Assembly (NCBI RefSeq): GCF_035920365.1
Contig: NZ_CP109150.1
Span: 6,758,001 to 6,822,000 of the forward strand
Direction of reading: 5' to 3'
Length of the DNA: 64,000 nucleotides
Origin: Micromonospora sp. NBC_01740
Lineage (GTDB): Bacteria > Actinomycetota > Actinomycetes > Mycobacteriales > Micromonosporaceae
The notes below the pieces were generated by a model, which saw nothing but the letters and a program-made list of their open reading frames with translations, ran no database searches and was not told the DNA's origin. A program made the position numbers and the translations under genes. Numbering within the stretch: the stretch's first letter is position 1; each line of letters starts with the position of its first letter. Shown in pieces: positions 16,678 through 26,126 of this stretch.

Positions 16678-16847
16678 GCGCCCTCCCCCGGCAGCAGCCA
16701 CAGCACGCCGCCGACCGTGGCCAGCGCGGCGAGCAGCGCCGTGAGGACCACCGCCTTACGCGGAGCGCCCTGCTTGTGCAGCGACAACGCCCCGCCGACC
16801 AGCACACCGGCCAGGATCAGCAGCAACGTCGGCAGCACCCCACCCAT
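16674..16847 (-). CDS. 57-aa two-helix membrane protein coupled to hisB and hisH
   Basis: A small ORF starting MGGVLPTLLLILAGVLVGGA and ending WLLPGEGA. It has two hydrophobic helices (about residues 4-22 and 33-51) joined by a short basic loop, LHKQGAPRK. Its ATG overlaps the hisB stop by one base (TGATG), and its stop overlaps the hisH start by four (GTGA), so it is locked into the operon by translational coupling on both sides. Third codon positions are almost all G or C, as in real genes here. No function is known; a membrane tether or small transport accessory are only guesses. Confidence 0.75.
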   Translation of the reverse strand: MGGVLPTLLLILAGVLVGGALSLHKQGAPRKAVVLTALLAALATVGGVLWLLPGEGA

Positions 16848-17458
16848 CAGAGCGCCCCCTTCGTGCTGGGGATCGCGCCCGCCGCGCGCGGGTCGACGGC
16901 CGTGGCCTCGCGCAGCGCGCGGGAGACCGCCTTGAACTGGGCCTCCACCACGTGGTGGGCGTCCGGGTGACCGCCGGGGCGGGCCGCCCGCAGCACGTCC
17001 ACGTGCAGCGTGATCCGGGCCGCCTGGCCGAAGGACTCCCAGATGTGCCGGGTCATGCTGGTCGGGTAGACCGGCCCGATGTAGGGCGCCAGCACCGGCT
17101 CGTCGTGCACCACGTACGGGCGGCCGGAGAGGTCGACCGCGGCCCGGACGAGGACCTCGTCCATCGGGACGGTGGCCGAGCCGTACCGCCGGATGCCGGC
17201 CTTGTCCCCCAGCGCCTGGTCGAACGCGGCGCCCAGGGCGAGCGCGGTGTCCTCCATCGTGTGGTGGGCGTCGATCTCCAGGTCACCCACGGTGCGCACG
17301 GTCAGGTCGAAGCCGCCGTGCCGGGCGATCTGGTGCAGCATGTGGTCGTAGAAGCCGACGCCGGTGCCGATCTCGGCCCGGCCGGTACCGTCGAGGTCGA
17401 TCTCGACGAGAACCTTCGTCTCCTTGGTGATCCGCTCCACGCGGGCGGTCCGGCTCAT
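16847..17458 (-). CDS. hisB: Imidazoleglycerol-phosphate dehydratase HisB
   Basis: 203 residues, monofunctional dehydratase that makes imidazole acetol phosphate. Mn-binding motifs are HHTMED (about 71-76) and DAHHVVEAQFKA (about 166-177); GVGFYDHMLHQIARH (about 33-47) is also conserved. The start ATG 17458 follows AAAGGCAAGCA of the intercistronic repeat. An in-frame GTG at 17500 would add 14 residues, but those are simply the translated repeat and overlap the hisC stop, so it is rejected. Confidence 0.96.
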   Translation of the reverse strand: MSRTARVERITKETKVLVEIDLDGTGRAEIGTGVGFYDHMLHQIARHGGFDLTVRTVGDLEIDAHHTMEDTALALGAAFDQALGDKAGIRRYGSATVPMDEVLVRAAVDLSGRPYVVHDEPVLAPYIGPVYPTSMTRHIWESFGQAARITLHVDVLRAARPGGHPDAHHVVEAQFKAVSRALREATAVDPRAAGAIPSTKGAL

Positions 17459-17463
17459 TGCTT

Positions 17464-18628
<1,165 letters not shown>

Positions 18629-18632
<4 letters not shown>

Positions 18633-19951
18633 GCCAGCTCCCCCGGGAAGCGCACCTGGACGGCCCGGCCGTGCGCCGGCAGGTCCTCGACGCCGGCCAG
18701 GGTGACCACGTGCGGGGCCACCTCGCGCAGCGCCTGCTCGGAGTAGTCGATCAGGTGGATGCCGCGCAGGAAGGACTGCACCGACAGCCCGGAGGAGTGC
18801 CGGGCGCAGCCGCCGGTGGGCAGCACGTGGTTGGATCCGGCGCAGTAGTCGCCGAGCGACACCGGCGACCAGGCGCCGACGAAGATCGCCCCGGCGTTGC
18901 GCACCCGCAGCGCCCACTCGCGGGCGTCCCGGGTCTGGATCTCCAGGTGCTCGGCCGCGTACGCGTCGACCACCCGCAGCCCGGCGTCGAGGTCGTCGAC
19001 CAGGACGACGCCGCTCTGCTCGCCGGTGAGCGCGGTGGTGACCCGCTCGGCGTGCTTGGTGGCCGGCACTTGCCGGGCCAGCTCCCGCTCCACGGCCTCC
19101 ACCAGCTCGACCGAGGGGGTCACCAGCACGCTGGCCGCGAGGGGGTCGTGCTCGGCCTGGCTGACCAGGTCGGCGGCGACGTGCGCCGGGTCGGCTGTGT
19201 CGTCGGCCAGGATGGCGATCTCGGTCGGGCCGGCCTCGGCGTCGATGCCGACGACGCCGCGCAGCAGCCGCTTGGCGGCGGTGACCCAGATGTTGCCCGG
19301 CCCGGTGATCATGTCGACCGGGTCGCAGTGCGCGGCGCCCTCGGCGTCGACCGCCGCGCCGTACGCCAGCATCGCGACGGCCTGGGCGCCGCCGACGGCG
19401 TAGACCTCGTCGACACCCAGCAGGGCGCAGGCGGCGAGCACCCGGGCGTCGGGCAGGCCGCCGTTCTCCTTCTGCGGCGGGCTCGCCACCACCAGCGAGC
19501 GCACCCCGGCCGCCTGGGCCGGCACCACGTTCATCACCACGGTCGACGGATACATCGCCAGGCCGCCGGGGACGTAGAGGCCGACCCGGTCGACCGGCAC
19601 CCAGCGCTCGGTCACCGTGCCGCCCGGCACCACCTGGGTGGTGTGGTCGGTGCGGCGCTGGTCGGCGTGCACCTTGCGGGCCCGCGCGATCGACTCCAGC
19701 AGCGCGGCGCGCACCTCGGGAGCGAGGGTGCCCTCCGCCTCGGCGATCGCCTCGGCGGGCACCCGCAGCACCTCGGGCGAGATCCCGTCGAAGCGCTCAC
19801 TGGCCTCCCGGATCGCCGGGTAACCATGCTCCCGGACCGCCTCCACGAGGGGGCGGATCCGCTCGACGGCCACGGAGACGTCGAGTTGGGCACGGGGCAG
19901 CAGGCGGCGCGGGTCACGGACGCCGCCGCGCAGGTCGATCCGGTTCAACAC
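18629..19951 (-). CDS. hisD: Histidinol dehydrogenase HisD
   Basis: 440 residues, zinc enzyme that oxidises L-histidinol to histidine in two NAD+ steps. Conserved blocks: [19 protein letters not shown] (about 127-145), [15 protein letters not shown] (about 240-254), SQAEHDPLA (about 265, a Zn-site region), and the C-terminal AEHLEIQT and GSNHVLPT segments. The start is GTG 19951, only seven bases after the -10 box TAGACT, so it is probably leaderless. It is the first gene of the his operon and diverges from the Lon-domain gene. Confidence 0.96.
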
Positions 19952-19958
19952 CCTTGCG

Positions 19959-19964
19959 AGTCTA
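19959..19964 (-). promoter_or_regulatory. his operon promoter, leaderless (-10 TAGACT)
   Basis: TAGACT on the minus strand (19964-19959) precedes the hisD GTG by seven bases. No ribosome binding site or histidine-rich leader peptide was seen, so attenuation of this operon is not supported here. Confidence 0.55.
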
Positions 19965-20045
19965 GGCGGCCCGCCCGGACGGCGACCGGCGCCGCCCGTA
20001 CGCCGGGACGGTGAGCCGGGCCACGCCGCCGCGCCGGGATCGGGC

Positions 20046-20051
20046 TACGCT
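20046..20051 (+). promoter_or_regulatory. Leaderless promoter (-10 TACGCT) for the Lon-domain gene
   Basis: TACGCT at 20046-20051 is followed by six bases and GTG 20058. No Shine-Dalgarno sequence is present. Confidence 0.6.
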
Positions 20052-20057
20052 CGACGC

Positions 20058-20762
20058 GTGACTGCGCGGCTGCCGGTGTTTCCGCTCGGAATGGTCCTCT
20101 TCCCCGGTCTGGTGCTGCCGCTGCACATATTCGAGGAGCGCTACCGCGCCCTGGTCCGGCACCTGGTCGCGCTGCCCGAGGACGCCCCGCGCGAGTTCGG
20201 CGTGGTGGCCATCCGGGCCGGCTGGGAGGTCGCCCCCACCGGGCCGGACGGCAAGCCGCTGCCCGGTGGCGGCGACGTCACCCTGCACGAGGTGGGCTGC
20301 ACCGCTGAGCTGCGGCAGGTCACCGAGCGCCCCGACGGTGGCTTCGACATCGTCACGGTGGGCAAGCGCAGGTTCCGCGTCGCCGACGTCGACCGGGACA
20401 CCGAGCCCTACCTGACCGCCGACGTGGAGTGGCTGCCCGAGCCGGGCGGGCCCGACGAGGTCGCCGACCTGCTCGCCGCCCGGGTGATCTCGGTCTTCCG
20501 GCAGTACCTGGGCCTGATCCGGGCCGATCCCGAGGAGCTGTCCGAGCAGTTGCCGGAGGATCCGACGGTGCTGTCGCACCTGGTCGCCGCGACGGCCGTG
20601 CTGACCGTGGCCGACCGGCAGCGGCTGCTCGCCATCGACGACACCGCCGCCCGGCTCCGCGCCGAGCTGCGCCTGCTCAACCGTGAGGCGGCGTTGCTGC
20701 GCCAGGTGCGGGCGGTTCCGGTGCCGTTGACGGAGCTGGCGTCCCCGCCGACCCCCAACTGA
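20058..20762 (+). CDS. LON peptidase substrate-binding-domain protein
   Basis: 234 residues, made only of the Lon N-terminal (LAN/PUA-like) domain, without ATPase or protease domains. The family signature is at the start: LPVFPLGMVLFPGLVLPLHI (residues 5-24), then FEERYRALVRHL, and GKRRFRVADVD (about 94-104). Stand-alone Lon-N proteins are common in actinobacteria; their role is unknown. Transcription is probably leaderless. Its last 86 bases overlap the 3' end of the convergent DUF2567 gene. Confidence 0.88.
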   Translation: MTARLPVFPLGMVLFPGLVLPLHIFEERYRALVRHLVALPEDAPREFGVVAIRAGWEVAPTGPDGKPLPGGGDVTLHEVGCTAELRQVTERPDGGFDIVTVGKRRFRVADVDRDTEPYLTADVEWLPEPGGPDEVADLLAARVISVFRQYLGLIRADPEELSEQLPEDPTVLSHLVAATAVLTVADRQRLLAIDDTAARLRAELRLLNREAALLRQVRAVPVPLTELASPPTPN

Positions 20763-21666
20763 GCTCGGGCAGGCCGGGCTCGCGCTCCGGGCGCAACGAC
20801 GGCCAGCGGGACCAGCCGGCCAGCAGGGTGTACGTCACGGCCGCGCCGAACGCCGGCAGCAGCAGGTTGCCGTGCGGCACCGGCAGCACGCCGAACACCC
20901 ACTCGATCCCGCCGGCCCGCAGGTCGGCCGGCTTCTCGAAGGCCTGCCCGACGGGCGCGCTCTCCAGCAGCCGTTCGTAGCCGGCCAGCCCCGTGCGCCG
21001 ACCCACCTGCCAGGCGACCAGCGCCGCGCCGAAGGCGCCGAGCACGATGGCGAACAGCCCGACCGGTCCCCGGAGCCGGCGCAGCAGGATCCACAGCACG
21101 AGGGCGGCGAGCACCCCGAAGCCCAGCCCCAGCAGGCTGAACCAGCCGTCGGCGGCGATCGGCTGCTCCGGCTGCGGCTCGGCGTAGATCGCCCCCTCGG
21201 CGACCTTGATCACCGGCGTGTCCGGCGCGAGGGCGGCCCAGAGCAGCCCGAGCGGCACCCCGAGCACGCTCGACGCGAGCACCGTCAGCAGGGCGAGCCG
21301 CACCGCCCGCCCGCGCGGCAGGTCCGGCTCCACGGGCACGGGCGAATAGCCCGCGGCGTACCCGAGGTCGGTGTTGCCGGGGACGTACCCCGGCGGCCCG
21401 TCGTGCGGCGACGCGCCGGCCGGTGCCCGCCACGCGTCGCCGGTCGGGGCGTACGCCGGTGCGCCGGTCGTGGTGTGCCACGGGTCGCCGGTCGGGGCGT
21501 GCGGCGGTGTCGTCCCCGCGTCGTACGGCGGGGCGGGTTCCCGGGCGTCGTGCGGGTCGGCGGGGCCGACGCGGGCCGGCGGGTCGGGTTCCGCCCGGGC
21601 GGCCGGTGCCCCCGGCTCGTCGGGCCGGGGGCCGGGCCGGTCGGGTTCGGGGGTGTCCGCGCTCAC
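20677..21666 (-). CDS. DUF2567-domain membrane protein with Pro-rich N-terminus
   Basis: 329 residues. The first 115 residues are low-complexity Pro/Ala/Asp/Gly, with repeats of the type APTGDPWHTTTGAPAYAPTG. Four membrane segments follow: about 125-147, 180-200, 206-225 and 272-292; the family-like motif AADGWFSLLGLGFG is near residue 170. The function of DUF2567 proteins is unknown. GTG 21666 is the start. It lies 57 bases downstream of the MinD-like ATPase gene on the same strand and may be co-transcribed with it. Its 3' end overlaps the convergent gene. Confidence 0.78.
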   Translation of the reverse strand: MSADTPEPDRPGPRPDEPGAPAARAEPDPPARVGPADPHDAREPAPPYDAGTTPPHAPTGDPWHTTTGAPAYAPTGDAWRAPAGASPHDGPPGYVPGNTDLGYAAGYSPVPVEPDLPRGRAVRLALLTVLASSVLGVPLGLLWAALAPDTPVIKVAEGAIYAEPQPEQPIAADGWFSLLGLGFGVLAALVLWILLRRLRGPVGLFAIVLGAFGAALVAWQVGRRTGLAGYERLLESAPVGQAFEKPADLRAGGIEWVFGVLPVPHGNLLLPAFGAAVTYTLLAGWSRWPSLRPEREPGLPELSWGSAGTPAPSTAPEPPAPGAATPPHG

Positions 21667-21722
21667 CCGGTGATCCTCTCAGGCCCGTGGGCGCCGTGGG
21701 CGGTCGGTGGCGGCACACCCGC

Positions 21723-23552
21723 TCACCGGGCGAACGGCTCCAGCATCACCGAGGCGGCCTTGAGCCACGCCTGCCGGGTCTCCTGCTGGAGCTGGTGGTA
21801 CTCGATCGAGGAGCCGGTCTCCAGCGCCGGGTCGTACGGAACCACGGCGACGGCCCGGGTACGGGTGGCGAAGTGCCGCTCCAGGTCGTCCTGCAACGGC
21901 GAGCGGCCCGGGGTGGGGCAGGAGATCAGGGTGACGGCGTTGTCGGCCAGCTCCCCCATCCCGACCTCGTGCAGCAGGTCCAGCATCCAGTCGGCGCTGA
22001 ACGCGGCGTCCTCGCGGGGCACGGTGGTCACCACGAGCTGGTCCGCCGCCTGCATGACGGTGCGCCAGTTGGCGCTCTCCACGTTGTTGCCCGTGTCCAC
22101 GCAGACCACGTCGTGGGTGCGCCGCAGCAACTCCAGCACCCGCCGGACGGTGAACTGGTCGAGGCGCTGGGCGAAGCGGGGGCTCTCCTCGCCGGCCAGC
22201 ACGTCGTACGAGCCGTCGGAGGCGTGCCGCAGGTAGTCGTCCAGGTGCGCCAGCAGCTCCGGGCCCTCCTTGATCTCGACGTGCGCGAGATCGCCGACCA
22301 GGTGCCGGATGGTCCGGGCGTGCCGGGCGCTGCCGGCGCGCAGCCCGAGCGTGCCGCGCAGCTCGTTGTCGTCCCAGGCCAGCACGCCCCGCCCGCGTAC
22401 GCTGCCGACGGTCGCCGCGGCCAGCACGGTGGCGGTGGTCTTGTGCACCCCGCCCTTCGGGTTGGCGAACGCGAGCACCCGGGGGGTGCCCAGGTCGCGG
22501 CGGAGCACCCCGACGGCGCGCTCCACCTCGTTCTCCGTGCCGCGTGGGCGCCACTCGACGCGCGCCGGGTAGCCCCGCTCGGCGGGCGGCGGCGCGAGTG
22601 GCGGTGCGGTGGGCGGTGGAGCGGCGACCGGCGGCACAACGGGCGGCGGCGCGGCGGGCGGCGGTACCGCCGGCGGTGGCACGGCCGGCGGTGGTGCGGC
22701 GGGCGGCGGCACGGCGGGCGGGGCCTGGTGGGCGCGTCGGGAGCGATAGCCGTTGTCGAGCACCGCGTAGCGCGACTCGACCGGGGGCGGCTCGTGCCGG
22801 TAGCCGTTGTCCAGCACCGCGTAGCGCGACTCGACCGGCCCCGGGCCCCGGTGCGGCTCGGTCTCGATGCGGGGCGGCGGGGGCTGGGCCGGCACGCGGT
22901 ACGCCGGCTCGGCCGGATACCCCGGGTCCGCCCGGTAGGTCGGCTCGATCGGGTCCGCCCGGTAGGACGGCTCGATGGAGCTCGACCGGTAGCTCGGCTC
23001 GATGGGATCCGACCGGTAGGACGGCTCGACCGGATCCGACCGGTAGGACGGCTCGACCGGGTCCGACCGGTAGGACGGCTCGACCGGGTCCGCCCGGTAG
23101 GACGGCTCCACCGGATCCGACCGGTAGCTCGGCTCGGGCGGCTGTTCCGGCTCCACCCGGTAGGCGGGCTCCAGCGGGTCCACCCGGTAGGCCGGCTCCA
23201 CCCGGTAGGTGGCCTCGGCCCGGTAGCCCGCGTCGACCGGGCGGCCGTACTCCGCGCCGTACGGCGGTGGGCCGTCCGCGCCGTACGGCGGTGGGCCGGG
23301 CTCCGGCGCGTACGGCTCGGGGGCCCGCCCGATGGCCGGCACCCGCGCGGCATAGCCGTTGCCCGACGAGCGGCGGGGCAGCGGCTCCGGCGGGAGGGGC
23401 GGGGGATCGGCGTGTCGGTCGGCCTCGGCCTGCTCGGCCGTGCGGCTGCCGTGCCGGGCCCGGTCGAGCAGCGCCCGCCACCGCGGTGCTGGTTCGGCCG
23501 GCCGCCCCCAGCCGGTCTCGCTGCCCTCCAAGGCTCGCCCTCCCAGCGCCAT
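21723..23552 (-). CDS. MinD/ParA-like ATPase with long repeat-rich N-terminal region
   Basis: 609 residues in two parts. The N-terminal 330 residues are disordered: about ten octapeptides of the type YRSDPVEPS (about 120-215), two copies of PVESRYAVLDNGYR (about 240-272), and a poly-Pro tract of PPPAVPPPAA type (about 280-325). The C-terminal 260 residues are a deviant-Walker P-loop ATPase: NPKGGVHKTTATV (about 372), where His replaces the usual Gly before the Lys, then VCVDTGNN (about 475) and LVVTTVPREDAA (about 500). This layout resembles actinobacterial EspI/MinD-like proteins rather than chromosomal ParA; no parB is adjacent. The cell-surface, polar or secretion role is open. Confidence 0.8.
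   Translation of the reverse strand: MALGGRALEGSETGWGRPAEPAPRWRALLDRARHGSRTAEQAEADRHADPPPLPPEPLPRRSSGNGYAARVPAIGRAPEPYAPEPGPPPYGADGPPPYGAEYGRPVDAGYRAEATYRVEPAYRVDPLEPAYRVEPEQPPEPSYRSDPVEPSYRADPVEPSYRSDPVEPSYRSDPVEPSYRSDPIEPSYRSSSIEPSYRADPIEPTYRADPGYPAEPAYRVPAQPPPPRIETEPHRGPGPVESRYAVLDNGYRHEPPPVESRYAVLDNGYRSRRAHQAPPAVPPPAAPPPAVPPPAVPPPAAPPPVVPPVAAPPPTAPPLAPPPAERGYPARVEWRPRGTENEVERAVGVLRRDLGTPRVLAFANPKGGVHKTTATVLAAATVGSVRGRGVLAWDDNELRGTLGLRAGSARHARTIRHLVGDLAHVEIKEGPELLAHLDDYLRHASDGSYDVLAGEESPRFAQRLDQFTVRRVLELLRRTHDVVCVDTGNNVESANWRTVMQAADQLVVTTVPREDAAFSADWMLDLLHEVGMGELADNAVTLISCPTPGRSPLQDDLERHFATRTRAVAVVPYDPALETGSSIEYHQLQQETRQAWLKAASVMLEPFAR
22917..23200 (-). repeat. Coding tandem repeat (24-bp units, octapeptide YRSDPVEPS type)
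   Basis: Inside the MinD-like gene, 24-bp units read on the plus strand as CGGTAGGACGGCTCGACCGG with small variations. They encode repeated Tyr-Arg-x-Asp-Pro-Val/Ile-Glu-Pro-Ser. Neighbouring copies in the centre are almost identical at the DNA level, which suggests recent expansion. Confidence 0.85.
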
Positions 23553-23841
23553 CGATGCCCGTCTGACAGGCTACGAACGAAACCCTATTCGGACCACACC
23601 CGTCTACGCACCTTCGGTTCTTCCTCCCGTCACGGCACGGGCCCCCGTACGCCGTCGGCGCCGGCGTACGGGGAGGTCGACGGGACCGCCGGTGGCGACC
23701 CGCCGCCGGCCGGTCCGGCCGGTGTCGGTGATGGTTGCGTCACGCCCGGCGCGGGTTCCGACGTTTCGCCCACTGTCGGGTCGGGGGTACCGGCACACAC
23801 GGCGGGATCCCCTCGTCGGATCGTCACGGGCGGGACGACGC
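23553..23841. other. Non-coding gap between rluD and the MinD-like gene
   Basis: About 290 bases between two minus-strand genes. It holds the hairpin at 23643-23673 and a possible -10 box (TAGCCT on the minus strand, about 23571-23566) for the MinD-like gene. A 65-codon ORF at 23630-23827 has third-position GC well below its neighbours and no ribosome binding site, so it is not called. Confidence 0.5.
23643..23673 (-). terminator. Perfect 12-bp hairpin after rluD
   Basis: CCCCGTACGCCG (23643-23654) pairs perfectly with 23662-23673 around a 7-base loop. It lies about 170 bases past the rluD stop and before the next gene, in the position of a terminator for the dksA-lspA-rluD side. Confidence 0.6.
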
Positions 23842-24786
23842 TCAGTCGCGGAGGATCTCGAGCGCGCGGTCCAGGTCGTCAGGGTAGTCGCTGACGAAGC
23901 GGACCTCGTCCCCCGTGCGGGGGTGCAGGAAGCTCAGCGACCGGGCGTGCAGCCACTGCCTGGACAGGCCGAGCCGGGCGGACAGGGTCGGGTCGGCGCC
24001 GTACGTGAGGTCGCCCACGCACGGGTGCCGCAGCGTGGAGAAGTGCACCCGGATCTGGTGGGTGCGCCCGGTCTCCAGCCGGACGTCGACCAGGCTCGCC
24101 GCCGGGAACGCCTCCACCGTGTCGTAGTGGGTGATGCTCGGTTTGCCGCCGGAGACCACCGCCCAGCGGTAGTCGTGGGTGGGGTGCCGGTCGATCGGGG
24201 CGTCGACGGTGCCGCGCAGCGGGTCCAGGTGCCCCTGCACCACCGCGTGGTAGCGCTTCTCCACCTCGCGGTACTTGAACGCCCGCTTCAACGCGGTGTA
24301 CGCCTGCTCGCTCTTGGCCACCGCCATGATGCCCGTGGTGCCGACGTCGAGCCGGTGCACGACGCCTTGCCGCTCGGCGGCGCCGCTGGTCGAGATGCGG
24401 TGCCCGATGGCGGCCAGCGCCCCGATCACCGTCGGGCCGGTCCAGCCGGGGCTCGGGTGGGCCGCGACGCCGACCGGCTTGTCCACCACCACGATGTCGT
24501 CGTCGGCGTACACCACCCGCAGCCCGGGCACCGCCTGCGGCACCACGGTGGGCGGGGCGACCGGCGCGGGCAGGGTCACCTCCAGCCAGGAGCCGGCCTT
24601 CACCCGGTAGGAGTTCGGCCGGGCGGCCCCGTCGACAAGCGCGTCGCCGGCGTCGACCAGGGCCGCGGCGGCGGTGCGGGACAGCCCGAACAGCCGCGAC
24701 ACGGCCTGGTCGAGCCGCGTGCCGTCGAGGCCGTCGGGGACGGGCAGGGAACGGTGGTCGCCACCGGCGGCGAAGGCGGCGGTCAT
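23842..24786 (-). CDS. rluD: RluA-family 23S rRNA pseudouridine synthase (RluD-like)
   Basis: 314 residues. An S4 RNA-binding domain (about 18-80, [20 protein letters not shown]) is followed by the synthase domain with catalytic Asp in [12 protein letters not shown] (about 146) and the conserved [11 protein letters not shown] (about 238-248). It converts specific uridines of rRNA to pseudouridine; the exact target is inferred from family only. The ATG overlaps the lspA stop by four bases (ATGA), the usual lspA-rluD pair. Confidence 0.93.
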   Translation of the reverse strand: MTAAFAAGGDHRSLPVPDGLDGTRLDQAVSRLFGLSRTAAAALVDAGDALVDGAARPNSYRVKAGSWLEVTLPAPVAPPTVVPQAVPGLRVVYADDDIVVVDKPVGVAAHPSPGWTGPTVIGALAAIGHRISTSGAAERQGVVHRLDVGTTGIMAVAKSEQAYTALKRAFKYREVEKRYHAVVQGHLDPLRGTVDAPIDRHPTHDYRWAVVSGGKPSITHYDTVEAFPAASLVDVRLETGRTHQIRVHFSTLRHPCVGDLTYGADPTLSARLGLSRQWLHARSLSFLHPRTGDEVRFVSDYPDDLDRALEILRD

Positions 24787-25418
24787 GCCCGCTCCCGCTG
24801 TCCGGCGTCGGCCTGGGCCGCCGCCTCGTCGGTGGACTCGCCGTGGCCGATCCGGCTGCCGTCACGCTGCCGGCCGGTCAACTCCAGCAGGAGGGCGAGC
24901 AACACACCGCAGACGAGGGCGCTGTCGGCCAGGTTGAACACCGGGAACACCCGGCCGTACGGGGCGAAGACGCTGACCATGTCCACCACGTGCCCCACGA
25001 ACCAGCCCGGGGCGCGGAAGACCCGGTCGGCGAAGTTGCCCAGCGCCCCGCCCAGCACCAGGCCCAGCGAGATCGCCCAGGGCAGCGAGCGCAGGCGCAG
25101 CGCCATCCAGACGATCCAACCGACCACCCCGAGGGTGATCAGCGGGAAGACCCAGGTGTAGTCGGCGCCGATGCTCCACGCCGCGCCGCTGTTGCGGGTC
25201 AGGCTGAGGTAGACCGCGCCGCCGAGCAGCCTGACCGGCTCGCGGTCCTCGAGCGCGCCCAGGGCGAGGTGCTTGGTCACCGCGTCGGCGGCGAGCACCG
25301 TGAGCGCGAGGCCGAACAGGGTGGCGGCGGCCCGGCGGTGGGGCGTGCCGGACCTCGGCTCGGCGCTGTCGGCACCCGGCTCAGCGCTGCCGGGCCCGGC
25401 GGGCGGTGCTTCGGACAT
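24783..25418 (-). CDS. lspA: Lipoprotein signal peptidase LspA
   Basis: 211 residues with four membrane helices. It cleaves prolipoprotein signal peptides after lipid attachment at the membrane. The two catalytic aspartates are in GALGNFADR (about 128) and FNLADSAL (about 163); [11 protein letters not shown] (about 73-83) is the conserved N-x-G-A region, and [11 protein letters not shown] (about 43) marks helix 1. The N-terminal 25 residues are Pro/Ala-rich and cytoplasmic. It lies between dksA/traR and rluD, the common actinobacterial order. Confidence 0.95.
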   Translation of the reverse strand: MSEAPPAGPGSAEPGADSAEPRSGTPHRRAAATLFGLALTVLAADAVTKHLALGALEDREPVRLLGGAVYLSLTRNSGAAWSIGADYTWVFPLITLGVVGWIVWMALRLRSLPWAISLGLVLGGALGNFADRVFRAPGWFVGHVVDMVSVFAPYGRVFPVFNLADSALVCGVLLALLLELTGRQRDGSRIGHGESTDEAAAQADAGQRERA

Positions 25419-25484
25419 CTGCTCCCCATCGACGCTCGCGGCGACGCGTCCGCGCCGCCTCCCATGGCCGCCGGGGAGCGGGCC

Positions 25485-25904
25485 TCAGCGCCGCTCCTCC
25501 AGCTGCTTGCACGTCACGCAGAGGGTGGCCGACGGGAAGGCGGCGAGCCGCTCCACCGGAATGGGGTTGCCGCACCGCTCGCACCAGCCGTAGCCACCCT
25601 CGTCGAGCCGCTCCAGCGCCCGCTCGACCTGCGTGATCCGTTCCAGGATGCTGTTGGCGAGTGAGATCTCCTGCTCACGCTCGAACGTCTTGGTCCCGGT
25701 GTCGGCCTGGTCGTCCCCGGCCGAGTCCGTCAGCCGGTCGCGCTGCAGCTCGGTGATCTCGCTCAGCGTCCGATCGTACTCGGCGCGCAACTCGTCACGC
25801 CGCGCCGCCAGGGCCGCCCGGATCTTCTCGGTCTCCGCAGCGCTGCGGGTGGCCTTCGCCACCGGCTTCCGACCGGCGGTCCTGGTGTCGGCTGGCTTCG
25901 CCAT
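25485..25904 (-). CDS. TraR/DksA zinc-finger protein
   Basis: 139 residues. An N-terminal Lys/Ala segment leads into a coiled-coil (about 22-95), then a zinc finger CERCGN...CVTCK (about 108-133) with four cysteines. DksA-type proteins enter the RNA polymerase secondary channel. The coiled-coil tip cannot be judged as DksA-like or not without alignment. ATG 25904 has GAGGGAG six bases upstream; the longer frame to 26051 lies in the 5' UTR and is rejected. It is transcribed from a clear promoter 125 bases upstream and may lead the lspA-rluD operon. Confidence 0.88.
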   Translation of the reverse strand: MAKPADTRTAGRKPVAKATRSAAETEKIRAALAARRDELRAEYDRTLSEITELQRDRLTDSAGDDQADTGTKTFEREQEISLANSILERITQVERALERLDEGGYGWCERCGNPIPVERLAAFPSATLCVTCKQLEERR

Positions 25905-26027
25905 CGTCGCTCCCTCGGCCGCGGAACCGCGGCGTTCCGCGGCACCTGGACAGGGGCCGCCGGCATCGGCGCCCCCAGGTACAAAAGGGGCGCGCGGCGA
26001 CGGGGCCGCGCACTCCGGAGATTCGCA

Positions 26028-26056
26028 AGAATACGGAACGTACAGGCGCACGACAA
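26028..26056 (-). promoter_or_regulatory. dksA/traR promoter with long structured leader
   Basis: On the minus strand TTGTCG (26056-26051), a 17-base spacer and TATTCT (26033-26028). The start should be near 26021, leaving a leader of about 117 bases, which contains the hairpin GCGGAAC/GTTCCGC (25921-25940). Confidence 0.7.
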
Positions 26057-26126
26057 CGTGCCGCTCCGACGTACCGGCGTTCGGCCCCTGGTCATCCCTA
26101 ACCGGGGCAAAAGGAACGCTAGCAGA

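Noticed and set aside
19952..20057. Histidine attenuator before hisD
   Set aside because: hisD appears leaderless; there is no His-rich leader peptide or terminator hairpin in the gap.
22917..23200. CRISPR-like regularly spaced repeat
   Set aside because: Units are contiguous 24-bp coding repeats without unique spacers and in frame with the MinD-like protein.
23630..23827. 65-codon ORF between rluD and the MinD-like gene
   Set aside because: Third-position GC is well below that of neighbours, there is no ribosome binding site, and a perfect hairpin covers its 3' end.
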